From DASUAS01 sp963809795 (GTDB lineage: Bacteria; Actinomycetota; Acidimicrobiia; IMCC26256; DASPTH01): DNA of 37,809 nt. Below, one piece after another: positions 22,648-30,247 of the stretch (the stretch's first letter is position 1; each line of letters starts with the position of its first letter). The position numbers and the translations under genes were made by a program. Location: the NCBI GenBank assembly GCA_963809795.1, contig CAWELN010000001.1, positions 1 to 37,809 of the forward strand. The letters run 5' to 3'. The notes beneath the pieces were generated by a model, which worked only from the letters and a program-made list of their open reading frames with translations, had not been told where the DNA came from and made no database searches.

Positions 22648-23145
22648 TCACCGGTCGGCCGAGCCGGCCGCGGTGGCCTGCTCCATCTTGTGGGCCAGCT
22701 GCTCGAACAACGGGTAGACCTGCGGCCCACCCAGCGCGTCGATCGAGGGGCGCCAGAGCTCCCACCGGTCGACCAGCCGGTGGCCGAGCAGCAGGCGCAC
22801 CAGCTCGAAGTCGAAGCCGCCGTGCTGCACCATGGCGCCGAGCTGCTCGAAGTAGTCGAGCTCGCGGAAGAGCACATACGCCTCGGTGTCGTTGGCCGCC
22901 ACGTGCCGGAGCAGCGCGTCGCGCAGCGCGTCCGCCGACGCATACGACGCGACCAGGCGGCGGGTCTCCACCATGTCGTCGTCGCTCCAGCGCCGGAAGA
23001 AGTCCGCCGCCACCTCCGCCTGGCGACCGATGCGGGCCTCGCGCACCTGTTGGCCGGCGAAGATCGCGGCGCCGATCGCACCGACCGCGCCGACGGCCAG
23101 GACGACGGTCGCGATCGCGGTGACCTGCTCGGCCCAGTTCGGCAT
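22648..23145 (-). CDS. membrane-anchored DUF4760-like protein
   Basis: A 165-residue protein with one N-terminal membrane helix (AIATVVLAVGAVGAIGAAIFAG, residues about 9-30) followed by a cytosolic helical domain: QVREARIGRQAEVAADFFRRWSDDDMVETRRLV, then a segment with YVLFRELDYFEQLGAMVQHGGFDFELVRLLLGHRLVDRWELWRPSI. The F-F-x-x-W opening and the W-x-x-W close to the C-terminus match the DUF4760-type architecture (one helix, then an all-helical domain), whose role is unknown. It starts nine bases after the stop of the carboxymuconolactone decarboxylase gene, so both are probably co-transcribed. Confidence 0.7.
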   Translation of the reverse strand: MPNWAEQVTAIATVVLAVGAVGAIGAAIFAGQQVREARIGRQAEVAADFFRRWSDDDMVETRRLVASYASADALRDALLRHVAANDTEAYVLFRELDYFEQLGAMVQHGGFDFELVRLLLGHRLVDRWELWRPSIDALGGPQVYPLFEQLAHKMEQATAAGSADR

Positions 23146-23154
23146 GCTCGCTCG

Positions 23155-23736
23155 TCAACCGACGATCAATGGCGATTCCGCGTTCCAGGGGGTGGCGGTC
23201 TCGGCGTACGAGCGACGGAAGTCGTCCGGGAGGTCGTCGGTGACGTCCCAGGTGGCCGTCAACCGGCCCACGCCGACGTCGATGGCGCAGTTCAACCCGA
23301 TCTCCACCAGCTCGCCTTCGGTGAAGTACCGGCGGAGGTCGTCGTAGACCGCGTCGTCGATGGCCAGGTGATTCGTGGCGAACAGGTCGGCGAACCGCAG
23401 CGCGGCGCGCTCGGCGTCGGTGAGGCCGTCGGCGTCGGCGGGGCGTTCGAGCGAGCAGACGAGCGTCTCGGTGACCCCGTCCTGCACCGCCTCGTCGTAG
23501 CGGATCGCCATGCAGCTGCGGCACTGGTTGTGGAACGCGATGCGGAGCCGGATGAGCTCGACGAGTCGCCGCGGCAGCGTCCCCTGGTGGTTGATGGCGT
23601 CGGTGATCGAGCCCAACGCGGCCGCGATCTCGGGGCGATGGGCGATGATGCCACCGACGCCGAGCTGCACCCGCTGGGCCTGGTCGAGGGCACCCGGATC
23701 GATGCCCGGTATCTCGACCGGTGCGATGCGTGCCAT
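23155..23736 (-). CDS. carboxymuconolactone decarboxylase/AhpD-like protein
   Basis: A 193-residue all-helical protein of the CMD/AhpD family. The redox-type motif is CRSC (Cys72 and Cys75) in HNQCRSCMAIRYDEAVQDG, with the His two residues before the first Cys, the same order as in AhpD peroxidase partners. Upstream helices HRPEIAAALGSITDAI and LPRRLVELIRLRIAF and downstream AERAALRFADLFATNH are typical. CMD-family proteins with CxxC usually act as alkylhydroperoxidase-like reductases rather than decarboxylases. ATG 23736 has GGGAGG upstream. It precedes the DUF4760-like gene by nine bases. Confidence 0.87.
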   Translation of the reverse strand: MARIAPVEIPGIDPGALDQAQRVQLGVGGIIAHRPEIAAALGSITDAINHQGTLPRRLVELIRLRIAFHNQCRSCMAIRYDEAVQDGVTETLVCSLERPADADGLTDAERAALRFADLFATNHLAIDDAVYDDLRRYFTEGELVEIGLNCAIDVGVGRLTATWDVTDDLPDDFRRSYAETATPWNAESPLIVG

Positions 23737-23998
23737 CCGACGACCTCCCCTGGCAACCGCGGTGACTGCGACGGCGATACTGGCGCAGGGCCCGTCGGAC
23801 GGGCAAACGTGGCGCCCCGCCCTTCACCGTTCCTTTGCCTTTCCTTGCCATCCCTTGGGTCGAGCACGGGCCCGGCACCGCCGATGCTCTGATCAGCAAG
23901 CCCCTTCGGAACGCCCCTTCCGAACCCGCCCCGCCGAGACGATCCGGCTCCCTCTGGCCCCCGAGGGATCCGGATCGTTTCGCGGTACGTTCACCGGC

Positions 23999-24850
23999 AT
24001 GGCTCAAGAACCCACTGACGTCCCCGTCATCCCCGACTGGACCAAGCTGCTCGACGGCAAGGTCGCCGTCGTCACCGGAGGTGGTGACGGCATCGGCGGT
24101 GCGATCTCACGCTTGTTCGCCGAGCACGGCGCCAAGGTCGAGATCGCCGAGATCGATCCCGAGCGCGCCGAGCGCAAGCAGACCGAGATCACCGACGCGG
24201 GCGGAACCGCGTGTGCGCATGTGGTCGATGTGCGCGTCGACGACGAGGTCGCGGGGTTCGCCGAGACGGTCGTCGCCGAGCACGGAGGCGTCGACGTGCT
24301 GGTCAACAACGTCGGCGACTACCGGCCGCTCGTGCGGTTCTCGAGGTCGACACCCGACTCGTGGGACGCGATGTACCAGGTGAACCTGCGCCACTTCTTC
24401 GCGGTGACCCGGGCGTTCCTCGACCCGATGATCGAGAGCGGCGGCGGTTCCATCGTCAACGTGCACTCGGTCGAAGGCATGCGGGGTTACCCGGGGGAGC
24501 CGGTGTACGGCGCGATGAAGGCCGCGGTCGCGCACTTCACCACCTGCCTCGCCGTCGAGCAGGGCCGCCACGGCATCCGCGTCAACGGGATCGGCCCCGA
24601 CCTCACGCAGTCGCCGCAGGTCGACTACGCGCCGGTCAGCGAGTACGACTCGATGTGGGAGTCGTGGGCGCCGGTCGGTCGCCTCGGCTGGCCCGAGGAC
24701 CAGGCGAGGGCCGCGTTGTTCCTCGCGTCCGACCTGTCGAGCTTCGTGACCGGGCACAACATCCCGACCGACGGTGGGACCAAGGCCGGCGGGGGCTGGT
24801 TCTGGTCACCGTCGGTCCGCCGGTTCGTGAACCGTCCCACCACCCTCTGA
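23999..24850 (+). CDS. short-chain dehydrogenase/reductase
   Basis: A 283-residue classical SDR with NAD(P)-binding motif TGGGDGIGG (residues 26-34), an acidic residue at the second strand end (EIDPERAE), NNVG (103-106), and catalytic Ser157, Tyr170 and Lys174 (HSVEGMRGYPGEPVYGAMK). The Asp at the end of strand 2 favours NAD(H). The C-terminal part VTGHNIPTDGGTKAGGGWFW is typical of FabG-like alcohol dehydrogenases. ATG 23999 is used because homology starts shortly after it. The substrate is unknown; in this neighbourhood (AhpD-like protein, small ferredoxin-like-fold protein, Baeyer-Villiger enzyme) oxidation of an alicyclic or terpenoid alcohol is conceivable, but that is only an inference. 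Confidence 0.9.
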   Translation: MAQEPTDVPVIPDWTKLLDGKVAVVTGGGDGIGGAISRLFAEHGAKVEIAEIDPERAERKQTEITDAGGTACAHVVDVRVDDEVAGFAETVVAEHGGVDVLVNNVGDYRPLVRFSRSTPDSWDAMYQVNLRHFFAVTRAFLDPMIESGGGSIVNVHSVEGMRGYPGEPVYGAMKAAVAHFTTCLAVEQGRHGIRVNGIGPDLTQSPQVDYAPVSEYDSMWESWAPVGRLGWPEDQARAALFLASDLSSFVTGHNIPTDGGTKAGGGWFWSPSVRRFVNRPTTL

Positions 24851-24940
24851 ACCGGGGCCGCGGACCCACGGGCGCAGACGCCGCGGATCTGGAAGGATGC
24901 CCGACGACGGAGGCGGGAGGGCGGAACCGAAGGGACGTAC

Positions 24941-25246
24941 ATGGCAGCAGGACTGATCCTGGAGTTCGAGGGCGTCACCGAGAAGGAGTACCGGGCGGTG
25001 AACGACGCGCTCGGCATCGACCCGAGCACCGGGGCCGGCGACTGGCCCGATGGACTCGTCAGCCACTCCGGCGGCCTGAACGAGGACGGGCACCTGGTCG
25101 TGATGGAGGTGTGGGACACGCCGGAGCACCAGGCCCGGTTCATGGAGGGTCGCCTGGGCGAGGCGTTGGCGAAGGGCGGGGTCACCGAACCCCCGTCGAG
25201 CGTCACCTGGGTCGAGCTCATCGCCCACCACACCCCCGGCGCCTGA
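24941..25246 (+). CDS. small dimeric alpha/beta-barrel-type protein, hypothetical
   Basis: A 101-residue protein. LILEFEGVTEKEYRAVNDALG, the spacing to GHLVVMEVWDTPEHQARFMEGRLGEAL and the closing strand VTWVELIAHH match the ferredoxin-like dimeric alpha/beta barrel (ABM/YCII-like) pattern: strand, helix, strand, strand, helix, strand. Function unknown; members include small monooxygenases and stress proteins. It is 90 bases downstream of the SDR, same strand. The stop lies within an inverted repeat shared with the converging monooxygenase gene. Confidence 0.72.
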   Translation: MAAGLILEFEGVTEKEYRAVNDALGIDPSTGAGDWPDGLVSHSGGLNEDGHLVVMEVWDTPEHQARFMEGRLGEALAKGGVTEPPSSVTWVELIAHHTPGA

Positions 25247-25268
25247 CGCCCGGGTCCCGCGGTCAGGC
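25241..25268. terminator. inverted repeat spanning two convergent stop codons
   Basis: GCCTGAC (25241-25247) and GTCAGGC (25262-25268) form a perfect 7-bp inverted repeat with a 14-base GC-rich loop. The left TGA is the stop of the small barrel protein, and the right TCA is the stop of the Baeyer-Villiger-type gene on the other strand. The position suits a bidirectional terminator; no T-run is present, so this is tentative. Confidence 0.4.
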
Positions 25269-27209
25269 CCAGACGTAGTCCTTGGGTTCGAAGGTCTTCG
25301 TCCACGTCCAGTAGGTCGGGATCGGCCACGGCGAGATGGTGAAGATCCTCCCTTGCGGGTTCTTGAAGTGCGAGTGCTTCACCGACTCGTGCGCCCACAC
25401 CATCTGCGCGATCTCCTCCTGGTACCGCCCGCTGTACTCGTCCTGCACCTCGGGACGCGGTTCCAGCGAGCGGTGCCCGGACGCGAGCAGCTCGCGGATC
25501 GCCTGCATCACGTAGTCGACCTGGCACTCCGACTGGAAGATGAGGCTGGCGCCGTGCGCGAGGTTGGTCCCCGGCCCGTAGAGGCAGAACAGGTTCGGGA
25601 AGTTCTTCACCGTGATGCCGAGGTACGCCGTGGGCTCGTCGCCCCACTGGTCGCGCAGCACCACTCCCCCGCGGCCGGTGATCCGCATCGGCCAGAGGAA
25701 GTCGTTGTGCCGGAACCCGGTGGCGTAGCAGATGATGTCGGCGGGACGGAAGGTGCCGTCGACGGTGACGATGCCGTCGGCCACGATCCGCTCGATGCCG
25801 GTGCGGACCAGCTCGACGTTGTCCTTCCGGAGGCACGCCAGCCACGAGCCGTTGTCCTGCAGCATGCGCTTGGCGGTGACCGGGTACTCCGGGATCACCT
25901 TCGCCTCGAGCTCCGCGTCGCCGCCGAGCTGCGCCCGCATGATCTGCGCGAACAGCTCGCGGGTGGCGCGGTTGGTCTCGCTGATGGCGAGCCCGCCGTC
26001 GTCGTACTCGGGGTCGATTCGTGAGCGGTCCATGGCGAGACCCGCACCCGGGTAGAAGGTGAGGAACCGGAACCAGCGCCCGTAGAACGGCAGGTGCCGG
26101 ATGGCCCAACGGTCGCCGTCGGGCACCTGGCGGTGGTAGTTCGGGTTGGGGAACATCCACTGCGCGGTGCGCTGGTACACGGTGAGCTGCTCGACGTCGT
26201 CGGCGATGGTGGGCGCGATCTGGAACCCGGACGCGCCGGCGCCGACCAGCGCGAACCGCGTACCGCGGTGGTCAACCGAGTGGTCCCAACGCGACGAGTG
26301 GAACGACGGACCCTCGAAGTCGTCCATGCCGGGGATGTCCGGCATGCGCGGCGTGTTGAGCGCGCCGACCGCGCTGATCACCACGCGGGCGTCGAGCACC
26401 TCGGTGGCACCGTCGGGAGTGGTGATCGTGACCGCCCAACGGCCGGTCGCGTCGTCGTACTCGGCGGCCTCGACGCGCGTGTCGAACCGGCAGTGTTGCT
26501 CCAGCTCGTGCGCGTTCATGACCCGCTCGAAGTAGGCGCGGAGCTCCGGGTGCTGCGAGAAGTACTCGGTCCAATGGTCGGCGGGCTCGAACGAGTAGCA
26601 GTAGAAGTGGCTGCCGATGTCGACACGGGCACCCGGGTAGCGGTTCTCCCACCACGTGCCGCCGGGGCCGCCGTTCTTCTCGATGATGGTGAAGGGCAGC
26701 TCGGCCTGCGCGAGGCGGATGCCGGCGAGCAACCCCGACTCGCCGCACCCGATGACGATCACGTGCGAGTCGTCACGCACGTCGGCGGGGATCTCGTCGC
26801 CCCACGTGATGGCACGGGCGTCGGCGCCGTCGAGGTGGAGGTCCTCCACGAACATGGGCACGACGGCGTCGGCCACCGGCCCGCAGGCCAGGAACTCCAT
26901 CATCTCCCGGACCAGCTCGTCCGACGGTGGGGGCGGAAGCACGCACCCGGCGTCGCGGAAGGCGATGATCGCCGGTAGCGCCCGGCGGCGCGCCTCCGCC
27001 ATCTCCTCCTCGGTCATGGAGCCCTGGTAGTCGTTGAGTGCCGAGGCGTGCGGTTGCAGGTCGCCGCGGATCCACGCCGGGTCGCCGGTGAGGTGCACCA
27101 TCGAGCACAGCAGGGCCGGGACGCTGACGTCCTGCAACGCGGCGGCGATGGCCGCGTCCGGGTCGGTGAACGGGCGGCCCGCGTGAGGATTGCGATCGGA
27201 ATCAGGCAT
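25263..27209 (-). CDS. flavin-containing Baeyer-Villiger-type monooxygenase
   Basis: A 648-residue class B flavoprotein. The FAD Rossmann motif GCGESG is at residues 154-159, the NADPH motif GAGASG at 323-328, and the Baeyer-Villiger fingerprint F-x-G-x-x-x-H-x-x-x-W is complete at 298-308 (FEGPSFHSSRW). GGTWWENRYPGARVDIGSHFY is the usual motif for this class. The N-terminal 145 residues (before the FAD fold) are an extension also seen in long Baeyer-Villiger monooxygenases such as 4-hydroxyacetophenone-type enzymes. ATG 27209 was chosen over an upstream in-frame start with no ribosome-binding site. It inserts oxygen into ketones to give esters or lactones; the ketone is not known. Confidence 0.93.
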   Translation of the reverse strand: MPDSDRNPHAGRPFTDPDAAIAAALQDVSVPALLCSMVHLTGDPAWIRGDLQPHASALNDYQGSMTEEEMAEARRRALPAIIAFRDAGCVLPPPPSDELVREMMEFLACGPVADAVVPMFVEDLHLDGADARAITWGDEIPADVRDDSHVIVIGCGESGLLAGIRLAQAELPFTIIEKNGGPGGTWWENRYPGARVDIGSHFYCYSFEPADHWTEYFSQHPELRAYFERVMNAHELEQHCRFDTRVEAAEYDDATGRWAVTITTPDGATEVLDARVVISAVGALNTPRMPDIPGMDDFEGPSFHSSRWDHSVDHRGTRFALVGAGASGFQIAPTIADDVEQLTVYQRTAQWMFPNPNYHRQVPDGDRWAIRHLPFYGRWFRFLTFYPGAGLAMDRSRIDPEYDDGGLAISETNRATRELFAQIMRAQLGGDAELEAKVIPEYPVTAKRMLQDNGSWLACLRKDNVELVRTGIERIVADGIVTVDGTFRPADIICYATGFRHNDFLWPMRITGRGGVVLRDQWGDEPTAYLGITVKNFPNLFCLYGPGTNLAHGASLIFQSECQVDYVMQAIRELLASGHRSLEPRPEVQDEYSGRYQEEIAQMVWAHESVKHSHFKNPQGRIFTISPWPIPTYWTWTKTFEPKDYVWA

Positions 27210-27322
27210 GGCACGAGGATACGGGCGCGACCCTCGGTCCACCTTCCCCGGACGATCGCGTCAGGACGGCGTTCAACGTCACCGCCGCGTGGGCGACCTA
27301 CCGGCGCATTCTCTGACGAAAT

Positions 27323-27529
27323 TCAGGAAGGAGTGTCCGGCGCCTTCTCGGTCGTCGTCTCGGGGACGGCCGGAGTGCCGGGCGCTTCATCCGCCTCATC
27401 GTGCAGGCCGGAGCGGAACTCCTTCGCCGCGGTGCCCATGCCGCGTGCCAGCTCGGGCAGCTTCTTCGAGCCGAAGAGGAGGAGCACCACTGCGAGGACG
27501 ATGAGGAGTTCAACGGGTCCAACGTCCAT
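27323..27529 (-). CDS. tatA: twin-arginine translocase subunit TatA/TatE family
   Basis: A 68-residue protein with the TatA layout: a short periplasmic start, one membrane helix (VELLIVLAVVLLLFG, residues 6-20), the conserved F-G, an amphipathic helix (SKKLPELARGMGTAAKEFRSGL) and an acidic, disordered tail (EADEAPGTPAVPETTTE). TatA forms the pore of the Tat pathway, which exports folded proteins; the window has no tatB or tatC. It follows the ParA-like gene by 30 bases and shares its strand, so co-transcription is possible. The Tat assignment is from sequence pattern and size. Confidence 0.9.
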   Translation of the reverse strand: MDVGPVELLIVLAVVLLLFGSKKLPELARGMGTAAKEFRSGLHDEADEAPGTPAVPETTTEKAPDTPS

Positions 27530-27559
27530 GACCCCACAGTACCCCTCGGTGCGCGCGAA

Positions 27560-28159
27560 TTACTGGCCGCGCACCGTGCGCCGGAGCTTTCGCCACACCT
27601 CGCGGTAGCAGTCCAAGCCCTCGATCGACAGCCAGCCGTCTGGCCCGGTGGCGATGCCGACGCGCTCGGGGACGGCCCCCCACACCGGGACCCCGGCTTC
27701 CACCCACATGTTGACGGTGTCCTGGTAGTCGCGGGTGAAGGTGCGCGCCGACGCCATCACCAGGCCGACGGGCAGCCGCTTCGGGACCATGTCGAGCACC
27801 GCCTCGACCCGGGCCGTCTCGACACCGCCCACGCGGGTGGGGATGACCACGGCGTCGGCGCGCTCGAGCGCCTTGGCCAGGAGCCGCTCGTGCCCGGGCG
27901 GCGTGTCGACGAGCGCGATGTCCTCGGCGTCGACGCGATCGAGGGTCTTGGTGAGGAGGCGCTCGGTCGGCGCCTCCACCACCTCGATCGACTCCAGCAC
28001 CTCGTCGGCCGCGTGCTCGACCCAGTCGGCCGCGCTGGCCTGGGGGTCGGAGTCGACCAGGGTCACGGTGCGGTTGCCCGCCACCGCCACCGCCGACAGG
28101 TACACCGAGGTGGTGGTCTTGCCCACCCCGCCCTTGAGTGCCGCCACGACCACGATCAC
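27560..28159 (-). CDS. orphan ParA/MinD-type ATPase
   Basis: A 199-residue P-loop ATPase with the deviant Walker A KGGVGKTT (residues 9-16) that defines the ParA/MinD family, Walker A' VDSDPQ, and Walker B-like ALVDTPPG. The core is short (full ParA is about 250 or more residues) and has no N-terminal HTH. The chosen start, GTG 28159, gives IVVVAALKGGVGKTT directly, the normal start for short ParA proteins; an upstream frame would add low-complexity sequence made by the iteron array. No parB is near. Its upstream region holds the array of CCGATTCG repeats, so the pair may form a partition-like or positioning system, or an array read by another factor. tatA follows 30 bases downstream. Confidence 0.85.
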   Translation of the reverse strand: MIVVVAALKGGVGKTTTSVYLSAVAVAGNRTVTLVDSDPQASAADWVEHAADEVLESIEVVEAPTERLLTKTLDRVDAEDIALVDTPPGHERLLAKALERADAVVIPTRVGGVETARVEAVLDMVPKRLPVGLVMASARTFTRDYQDTVNMWVEAGVPVWGAVPERVGIATGPDGWLSIEGLDCYREVWRKLRRTVRGQ

Positions 28160-28477
28160 GGGCAGCACCCTAGCGAGAGGCGGAGGGCCGGTGCCGGGCC
28201 GAACGGTGCCGGGCCCGGAGCGGCGCTCGCGCGGGCGCGGGCGGTCGGCCGCGGACGGTCGGACGGACCGGGAGCACACGGGGGATACCACCTCCACCCC
28301 CTGGGATCGATTCGCCGACCGATTCGGCGCGCCCTCCACCGATTCGCCCACCGATTCGGCGCGCCCTCCACCGATTCGCCCACCGATTCGGCGCGCCCTC
28401 CACCGATTCGCCCACCGATTCGGCGCGGGGTTCACCGATTCGGCCACCGATTCGGTGAGAAGGAGAATTCGGAGGGG
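28160..28477. other. intergenic region upstream of the ParA-like gene
   Basis: 318 bases between the SDR stop and the ParA-like start, both on the minus strand. It holds the octamer array (28307-28454) and, nearer the ParA start, an extremely GC-rich stretch with two copies of GGTGCCGGGCC (28190-28200 and 28205-28215). No protein-coding frame is convincing: the apparent frames here translate the 32-bp repeat, which is not a multiple of three. The ParA promoter should lie here. Confidence 0.6.
28307..28454. repeat. iteron-like array: ten CCGATTCG octamers in alternating 12/20-bp spacing
   Basis: The octamer CCGATTCG occurs at 28319, 28339, 28351, 28371, 28383, 28403, 28415, 28435 and 28447, and a one-base variant TCGATTCG at 28307. 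Start-to-start distances alternate exactly 12, 20, 12, 20, 12, 20, 12, 20, 12. The higher-order unit is 32 bp; three copies (28319-28350, 28351-28382, 28383-28414) are identical and a fourth (28415-28446) diverged. One octamer of each pair sits in CCGATTCGG, a 9-bp near-palindrome. The 32-bp unit is close to three helical turns, so every other octamer faces the same side of DNA. The array lies 147 bases upstream of the ParA-like start. Confidence 0.93.
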
Positions 28478-29275
28478 TCAGAGCCAGGGACGGTTGCGGG
28501 CGAGCTGGGCACCGTTGTCGCCGAAGACGAGCTGCCCGGTCACGCTCCGGCCGAGGTCGGAGGCGAGGGCGACGACCAGGCGGCCGAGGTCCTCGGGCTC
28601 GCCGAGGCGCCCGAGAGGGTGGGCGGCCACCAGCCGCTCGACCGTCTCGTCGGACAGCGCCGCCTTCACGACCGGCGTGAGCGTCGTGCCCGGCGCCACC
28701 GCGAGCACCCGGATGCCGTGGGGCGCGAGCTCGACCGCGAGGGTCTCGGTCAGGTGGTTGATCGCCGCCTTCGCCGCGCCGTACGGCGCCATGCGCACCG
28801 CGGCGCGCGACGTCTCCCCCGAGCTGACGTTCACGATCACACCCTCGGTGCCGGTGTCGACCATGGCCCGCGCCTCGGCGTGGCACGACCACATGGTCAC
28901 GAACAGGTTCTGCTCGACGATGTCGCGCAGTGCCTCGTCGTCGAGATCGACGAAGAGGTCCGGCGACCGCCCCGCGAGCGAACCCACGTTGTTGACCGCG
29001 ACCTCGAGGCCGCCGAGCTCGTCGACCACCCGGGTGACGAGGCCGCGGACTGCATCGGGCCGCCGCAGGTCGGCCTCGAGCCCGATCACCCGGGTACCGG
29101 CGCCGGCCACCTCCGCCACCGCCTCGTCGAGGCTGGCGGCGTCCTTGTCGGCGAGCGCGACGTCGCATCCGGCCCGGGCCAGCCAGGTGGCGATGCCCCG
29201 CCCGATGCCGATGCCCGCGCCGGTCACCAGCGCCCGCTTGCCCTCGAGCCCGAGGTCGATCGCCAAGGGCGTCAA
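28478..29275 (-). CDS. short-chain dehydrogenase/reductase (second)
   Basis: A 265-residue classical SDR: GAGIGIGRG (residues 19-27) for NAD(P), NNVG (95-98), and catalytic Ser152, Tyr165 and Lys169 (SSGETSRAAVRMAPYGAAK). The Asp after strand 2 (ALADKDAASL) favours NAD. A TTG at 29275 is the outermost start (MTPLAIDLGLEGKRALVTG); another TTG at 29266 is equally possible, and no ribosome-binding site chooses between them, so translation may be leaderless or the start mis-set. It is a single gene facing the array region. The substrate is unknown. It is not obviously paralogous to the SDR at 24.0 kb, having a different loop and length. Confidence 0.88.
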   Translation of the reverse strand: MTPLAIDLGLEGKRALVTGAGIGIGRGIATWLARAGCDVALADKDAASLDEAVAEVAGAGTRVIGLEADLRRPDAVRGLVTRVVDELGGLEVAVNNVGSLAGRSPDLFVDLDDEALRDIVEQNLFVTMWSCHAEARAMVDTGTEGVIVNVSSGETSRAAVRMAPYGAAKAAINHLTETLAVELAPHGIRVLAVAPGTTLTPVVKAALSDETVERLVAAHPLGRLGEPEDLGRLVVALASDLGRSVTGQLVFGDNGAQLARNRPWL

Positions 29276-29384
29276 CGTAACAGCACGGACCCCGGGCGGT
29301 CCCCAGTCACCACCCTCAGCGACCTCTCAGCCCCTCGCGACCACCATGAGCGTCGGGAGAGTACGACCCCGGGAGGATCGGGAC

Positions 29385-30207
29385 ATGACCGACGAGACAC
29401 CGAACGCCGAAGGGGAGCCGTCGCCGGCCACCCCCGAGGAAGCACCGACCGCGGAGACCAAGCCCTTGACCGATGACGCCGCGGTGCCGAAGGCCGGTGA
29501 CGAGGACGACGTCGCGCCGGCACCCGCCGCGGCGGCGGCGCCGAACGAGCCCGACGCCACCCAGGCCAACCCGGTCGCACCGGCGCCCGCGCCGACCGCC
29601 GCGGCGGCGACCGCACCGGCCGAGCGCCCCGCGGGCATCTTCATCCCGAAGTGGCTCGGCCTCGTCGCCGCCGCGATCATCGCCGCGCTCGTGTTCGGCG
29701 GCATCGGGTACGCCATCGGCGACTCGTCGTCGAGCTCCGGTTCGAGCCAGAACGCCAGCGTGTTCCCCGGCACCGGCACCGCGAACGGGAACGGCAACGG
29801 TCCCTTCGGCAACGGCCGCCAGTTCCCCAACGGCAGTGAGCTGCCGGGCGGCACCAGCAACGGCAACGGGAACAGCAACGGGAACAGCAACGGCAACGGC
29901 GAACGGGAACGGCGGCGGTCAGTCGACGAGCAACGGCGCGTTCCTCGGCGTCGCGGTCGGCACGGCGGACAACGGGGTCGCGGTGACCGAGGTGCAGAGC
30001 GGCAGCCCCGCGGCCGACGCCGGCCTCAAGCAGGGCGACGTGATCACTGCGATCGACGGCACGAAGGTGACGACCCCGCTCGCAGTGCGGAACGCGGTGC
30101 AGCAGCACTCGAGCGGCGACCAGATCACGATCACCTACACGCGTGACGGGACGTCGAGCACGACCAAGGCGACGCTGACCAGCCGCTCGACCTCGCAGTC
30201 GAGCTGA
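29385..30207 (+). pseudogene. PDZ-domain membrane protein gene with one frameshift
   Basis: GGGAGG precedes ATG 29385. The first frame encodes an acidic, Ala/Pro/Glu-rich cytosolic tail of about 85 residues, a membrane helix (WLGLVAAAIIAALVFGGIGYAI), and a Ser/Gly/Asn linker (GNGNGPFGNGRQFPNGS...). At about 29900, inside an (N-G)-coding repeat, the frame must shift by one base (an extra G fits) to reach the second part, which encodes SNGAFLGVAVGTADNGVAVTEVQSGSPAADAGLKQGDVITAIDG, a clear PDZ domain of the HtrA type, ending at TGA 30207. Without the shift the protein stops at 30146 in Arg-rich nonsense. No protease domain lies between helix and PDZ, unlike HtrA/DegP. Sequencing error in the repeat is more likely than true decay. 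Confidence 0.75.
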
Positions 30208-30247
30208 CCGACACCAGCACGCACTCGCCACCAACCGTTCGGAGCGG

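Noticed and set aside
23155..23736. True 4-carboxymuconolactone decarboxylase (pcaC)
   Set aside because: The CxxC with preceding His is the AhpD-type redox motif, and no protocatechuate-pathway gene is near.
28307..28454. CRISPR array
   Set aside because: Repeats are only 8 bp with fixed 4- or 12-base spacers that are themselves identical between copies; no cas genes are near. It is an iteron-like direct-repeat array instead.
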